NCBI RefSeq assembly: GCF_033441515.1
Contig: NZ_JAWQJT010000001.1
Location: 248,001 to 312,000, forward strand
DNA: 64,000 nt
Source of the DNA: Amycolatopsis solani
Lineage (GTDB): Bacteria; Actinomycetota; Actinomycetes; Mycobacteriales; Pseudonocardiaceae
Reading direction: 5' to 3'
The translations under genes were made by a program, and so were the position numbers. Within the stretch, counting starts at the first letter, position 1, and every line of letters begins with the position of its first letter. The notes below the pieces were generated by a model that saw only the letters and a list, made by a program, of their open reading frames with translations, was not told the origin of the DNA and did not search any database. This document shows positions 60,544-64,000 of this stretch, one piece after another.

Positions 60544-62375
60544 CGGGTGACTCCCAGCTTGGCGTGCAGGCCGTTGAGGACGTCGAGGGCGTCGCAGCCG
60601 GCGAAGACGTTCCCGTCCACGCCGTCGTACGAACCCTTGCCCGCCAGTAGTACGTGATCGGCGCCGAGGGACCCGGCCACTTCGGCGGCCTGCTCGGCGT
60701 AGGCGTCGTCGGTGCCGCAGAGGCAGACGACCGTGGCTCCGCTCGCCCGGAACGCGCCCGGCAGGTCGTCGGTCGCGCCCGGGTTGACGGCTTCGATCCC
60801 GCCGGCCTGGAACAGGTTGGCGGCGAACCCGGCCCGCGCGGTGTGCGCGGCGACCGGGCCCAGCGTGGCGAGGAAGATCTTGGGCCGCTCGCCGTGCGAA
60901 GCGAGGTACGCATCCGAAGCGTCCCGCAAGGCTTCGAAGCCTTCGGCGTACCGGTGCCGCGGCAGCCCGCCTTCCACAGTGGACGCGGCCGGCTCCCGGG
61001 TGACCGGCTTCTCGGCCAGGTTCGGGAACTCGCTGACGCCGGTGAGCGGGTCGCGGCGGGTGGCGATCCGCTTCGACCGCTTCTCCCACGTCTCGGCCAG
61101 CCGCGCGGCCAAAGCGCCGGACGCGAGCTCCTCGACCAGGCCGCCCGCGCCTTCGATGGCGGTGAACTCGGCCCAGGCCGCGTGCGCGAGGTCGTCGGTG
61201 AGCTTCTCGACGTACCAGGAGCCGCCCGCCGGGTCGACCACGCCGGCCAGCTTGGACTCCTCCAGCAGCACGGCGTGGGTGTTGCGGGCGATCCGCGCGG
61301 AGAACGCGTCGGGCTTGCCGATCGCGGCGTCGAACGGCAGCACGGTGACCGCGTCCGCGCCGCCCACCCCGGCACCGAAGCAGGCGACGGTCGTGCGGAG
61401 CATGTTCACCCACGGGTCGCGCTGGGTCAGCATCGACGGCGACGTCACGGCGTGCTGGCGCATCGGCGAGGAGAAGCCGCACACCTCGGCGACGCGGGCC
61501 CACAGGCGGCGGGCCGCGCGCAGCTTGGCGATGGTGGAGAACTGGTCGGCGGTGGCGGCGAGCCGGAACTCGAGCTGGCCGGCCGCGGCTTCGGCGTCGA
61601 GACCCGATTCGGTGAGCGCGCGCAGGTAGGAGACGCCGGCGGCGACCAGCGCGCCCAGCTCCTGGGCGTCCGAGCCGCCCGCTTCGTGGAACGGCAGGCC
61701 GTCGGCGACGATCGTGCGCACCTTCGGGTACTTCGCGGCGACACGCGCGGCCAGCGCGGCCGCCGGGCCGAGGTCGGCGGGCGCGCCGGAGCGGGCCGCC
61801 AGCCCGATCGGGTCCGCGCCCAGCACGGCGGTGGCCTCGCTCGCCGGGATCTCGCGCTCGGCGAAGAGCTCGAACAGCGCGTCCGCGGCCGCTTCGAAGC
61901 CGGCGCCGGCGTCCAGGACGACCGGCGCGAGGTCGAGGTAGACCTCGTTGAGCGCGTCGGCCAGCGCCTCGGCGGGCACCGACAGCCAGATCGACGTCAC
62001 GCCGCCCTCGAGATCGGCCAGGATCGCTTGGTTGACCGCGCGGCCGTCGTCGCCGGTGAACCGGGCGCGGACGTCCCAGCCGGTGCTGACCTGGCCTTCC
62101 GGCCGCGCGCCGCGCACGTAGGGCGGCAAGCCCGGGAAGCCGATGTCGTCGGGGACGTCCTCGGCCGTGTACAGCGGCTGGATCTCGATGCCGTCATAGG
62201 TCCGCGTGACGAGCTTGCTCTCCGGAGCACCCGCGAAGTCCTCGGGCAGCTTGCCGCTTTTGCGCAGTACGCCCGCCACGAGCTCCTGCCACTGCTCGCG
62301 CGTCGCCTGGGGGAACTCGGCCGCCAGCGCGAGTTCGGAGATCGGCACTGACTCCGGACCGGCCACTTCAGTCAT
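60540..62375 (-). CDS. mutA: Methylmalonyl-CoA mutase, small subunit
   Basis: A 611-residue partner of MutB with the same fold but lacking the DxHxxG cobalamin motif (the region reads [17 protein letters not shown]), as is normal for the non-catalytic subunit. Recognisable parts: [55 protein letters not shown] [15 protein letters not shown], and [21 protein letters not shown] 62375 lies eight bases after TACCAT (leaderless-like). First gene of the mut operon; no cobalamin riboswitch is seen upstream. Confidence 0.93.
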   Translation of the reverse strand: MTEVAGPESVPISELALAAEFPQATREQWQELVAGVLRKSGKLPEDFAGAPESKLVTRTYDGIEIQPLYTAEDVPDDIGFPGLPPYVRGARPEGQVSTGWDVRARFTGDDGRAVNQAILADLEGGVTSIWLSVPAEALADALNEVYLDLAPVVLDAGAGFEAAADALFELFAEREIPASEATAVLGADPIGLAARSGAPADLGPAAALAARVAAKYPKVRTIVADGLPFHEAGGSDAQELGALVAAGVSYLRALTESGLDAEAAAGQLEFRLAATADQFSTIAKLRAARRLWARVAEVCGFSSPMRQHAVTSPSMLTQRDPWVNMLRTTVACFGAGVGGADAVTVLPFDAAIGKPDAFSARIARNTHAVLLEESKLAGVVDPAGGSWYVEKLTDDLAHAAWAEFTAIEGAGGLVEELASGALAARLAETWEKRSKRIATRRDPLTGVSEFPNLAEKPVTREPAASTVEGGLPRHRYAEGFEALRDASDAYLASHGERPKIFLATLGPVAAHTARAGFAANLFQAGGIEAVNPGATDDLPGAFRASGATVVCLCGTDDAYAEQAAEVAGSLGADHVLLAGKGSYDGVDGNVFAGCDALDVLNGLHAKLGVTR

Positions 62376-62486
62376 ACCCAGTGATGGTAGAGGCACTCGC
62401 CGCGCTCGCCCTGTGAGTCTGGTCGCGCTAGGGGGACGGCCCGGGCAGGTTAGGGGCCGGTCGCGCGGGTACGACACAATTGGCGC

Positions 62487-64000
62487 GTGCCCCCCTCCAG
62501 CGAAGAGACGCGAGTGGTCGCCGGTCGCTACCGGCTGCGTTCGGTGCTCGGCTCCGGCTCGATGGGCACCGTCTGGTCGGCCTACGACGAGTTCCTGCAC
62601 CGCCAGGTGGCCGTCAAGGAGATGAAGGTGCCGCCGGGCATCCCGGCGTCGCAGGCGGACGAGCTGCGGGAGCGCACGCTGCGCGAGGCCCGCGCGATCG
62701 CCGTCCTGTCTCACCCGAACGTGATCATCCTGCACGACGTCGCCCGCGAGGACGACCAGCCGTTCGTGGTCATGGAGCTGCTGCCCTCGCGCAGCCTGGC
62801 GCACATCCTGCGCGACCACGGGCCGCTGACCGTCGAGCAGGCCGCCGCGGTCGGCATCGCCGTGGCGTCCGCGCTGGAGGCCGCGCACGCCGCCGGGATC
62901 ACCCACCGCGACGTCAAGCCGGGCAACGTGCTGGTCGCCAGCGACGGCCGGATCAAGCTGACCGACTTCGGCATCGCCCGCAACGTCTCCGAGGCGACCA
63001 TGACCCGCACCGGGATCATGCTCGGCTCCCCCGCCTACATCGCGCCGGAAGTCGCCTCCGGCGGCGCGGTCATCCCGGCCGCCGACCTCTGGGGCCTCGG
63101 CGCCACGCTGTTCGCCGCGGTCGAGGGCGCGCCGCCGTACGACGCCGACGGCGACCCGCTGGAGACGGTCGGCAAGGTCGTCAACGGCAAGGTGCCCAAG
63201 CCGAAGGCCGGGCCGCTCGCCGAGGTCATCTCGGCGCTGATGAAGAAGGAGCCCGGCGACCGGATCACCCTGCGCGAGGTCCGGCACCGGCTGTACCCGC
63301 TGCAGTCGAAGACGCCGCTCGACCTGTTCGGACCCGAGCTGTTCCGCACCCCGGACGGCAAGAAGACGTCCGCGCAGCCGGACGCGACCGACACCCAGGT
63401 GATCGAAACCGTCCTGCCCGACAAGGACCGCGACGAGGACAAGGCCGAGAAGAAGGCCGAAGGGTCGAGCAGCGAGCTGGCCACCGACCCCGGCCCGCTG
63501 CCGTTCCTGCGTCCGCCCGTCCCGGTCTCGGCGCCCGGGCAGCAGCCGACGGTGTTCGTCGCCCCGCCCCGGCCCGCCCGGCGCGACACCCGCGCCACCG
63601 CGGTGCTCGTCGCGGTGGCGATCCTGCTCTTCCTCGTCGCAGCGGGTGGCGGGTTCGCGCTGGCCAGGGCGGTCGGCGGCCAGTCGCTGCTGCCACCGGC
63701 GGCCGAGCCGCGCAGCACGTCGAACGGCCTCACCGACGTCCCACCGCCGTCCCTGGTCCGCCAGTCCGGCGACGCGAGCTACGCGACCGGCGACGGCGGC
63801 CAGTTCGGCCTCGACGTGCCGCAGGGCTGGCAGAAGTTCGTCGCACCGCACAACACCACGAAGTTCGGCGCGAGCACCGCCGTCCAGTACGTCTCCCCGG
63901 ACGGCCGCCGCTCGATCCGGGTGGAGCGGCTGGCGAACTACTTCGGCAAGTTCCCGGACGACGCCGAATACGTCGAGTGGCTGAAGCAGTCCTACTCCGG
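62487..64000 (+). CDS. Receptor-type Ser/Thr protein kinase, N-terminal part
   Basis: At least 504 residues, running off the right edge. Kinase domain (15-275): GSGSMGTVW glycine loop, AVKEMK lysine, HRDVKPGNVLV catalytic loop, LTDFGIARN (DFG) and SPAYIAPEV activation segment. A Lys/Glu-rich juxtamembrane stretch leads to one membrane helix (about 375-397) and an extracytoplasmic part with AlaPro linker and DGGQFGLDVPQGWQKF, resembling sensor domains of PknB-like kinases. GTG 62487 lies six bases after CACAAT (leaderless-like). Divergent from the mut operon, 111 bases apart. Confidence 0.88.
   Translation, partial: MPPSSEETRVVAGRYRLRSVLGSGSMGTVWSAYDEFLHRQVAVKEMKVPPGIPASQADELRERTLREARAIAVLSHPNVIILHDVAREDDQPFVVMELLPSRSLAHILRDHGPLTVEQAAAVGIAVASALEAAHAAGITHRDVKPGNVLVASDGRIKLTDFGIARNVSEATMTRTGIMLGSPAYIAPEVASGGAVIPAADLWGLGATLFAAVEGAPPYDADGDPLETVGKVVNGKVPKPKAGPLAEVISALMKKEPGDRITLREVRHRLYPLQSKTPLDLFGPELFRTPDGKKTSAQPDATDTQVIETVLPDKDRDEDKAEKKAEGSSSELATDPGPLPFLRPPVPVSAPGQQPTVFVAPPRPARRDTRATAVLVAVAILLFLVAAGGGFALARAVGGQSLLPPAAEPRSTSNGLTDVPPPSLVRQSGDASYATGDGGQFGLDVPQGWQKFVAPHNTTKFGASTAVQYVSPDGRRSIRVERLANYFGKFPDDAEYVEWLKQSYS

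Noticed and set aside
57217..60657. 1146-codon open frame opposite meaB and mutB
   Set aside because: Antisense shadow of the mut operon; low-complexity Arg/Gly/Val composition and no recognisable domain.
62376..62486. Possible cobalamin riboswitch upstream of mutA
   Set aside because: The gap is only 111 bases, shared with a divergent kinase promoter, shows no B12-box, and mutA looks leaderless.

Overview
The window is very GC-rich, with GTG/TTG starts, AGGAGG-type ribosome sites and many apparently leaderless genes, so it is chromosomal DNA of a high-GC actinomycete. The best guess is a Pseudonocardiaceae member close to Amycolatopsis. The order of core genes (GtrA, PH-domain protein, birA, accD5, accE, maf, accA3, glpD, lpdA, gamma-glutamylcyclotransferase, amidohydrolase) recalls the Mycobacterium tuberculosis stretch Rv3277 to Rv3306c, but is opened up by blocks of accessory and regulatory genes. 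The genus is an inference; the sequence contains no rRNA or tRNA gene to settle it.

Layout. 1-5.3 kb: the start of a GT87 membrane glycosyltransferase, a degenerate GGDEF protein, a single polypeptide joining an ECF sigma factor to a zinc-finger anti-sigma module and a secreted domain, two GtrA paralogues and a decayed GNAT gene. 5.4-11.9 kb: a drug exporter with an NmrA-type reductase, two LuxR-type regulators, an OmpR-type two-component system and a HisN-like phosphatase. 11.9-16.6 kb (minus strand): birA, PH protein and HMG-CoA lyase, followed by a TNT-domain (NAD+ glycohydrolase type) toxin overlapping a small probable immunity gene; birA diverges from an NlpC/P60 cell-wall hydrolase with a dead transglycosylase-like domain. 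16.6-30.6 kb: two NarL-type two-component systems and a series of small regulator/enzyme pairs (TetR, LysR, GlxA-type AraC, HxlR, MarR), several with palindromic operators in the intergenic DNA.

30.6-41.7 kb: the acyl-CoA carboxylase core (accD5-accE, maf, accA3), interrupted by a MarR/F420-oxidoreductase pair, a PadR/exporter pair and a dicarboxylate symporter. 41.7-45.7 kb: duplicated small families, namely two DUF1707 proteins and two secreted propeller-like proteins, then GNAT plus a small partner. 45.7-50.4 kb: glycerol catabolism, with glpD divergent from glpF-glpK. 50.4-53.2 kb: a glyoxalase-fold protein and a mini sortase module (class F sortase, a protein with a sorting-like tail, and a paralogue without it). 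53.2-57.3 kb: lpdA-type quinone reductase, gamma-glutamylcyclotransferase, M20 amidohydrolase and a small membrane protein. 57.4-62.4 kb: mutA-mutB-meaB. The window ends inside a receptor-type Ser/Thr protein kinase.

Metabolically the core genes fit together: BirA biotinylates AccA3, which with AccD5/AccE carboxylates propionyl-CoA (and probably other acyl-CoAs) to methylmalonyl-CoA; MutA/MutB with the GTPase MeaB interconvert this with succinyl-CoA. HMG-CoA lyase feeds acetyl-CoA from leucine breakdown, and GlpF/GlpK/GlpD feed glycerol carbon and electrons into the same centre. The accessory blocks mostly look like sensing, detoxification and envelope functions. The most unusual items are the sigma/anti-sigma fusion, the TNT toxin-immunity pair, the recurrent leaderless -10 signature, a recurring GTCCAC(A/T)nnGGAC word inside genes, and clusters of TTGTCCACA (DnaA-box-like) 9-mers in two intergenic gaps.
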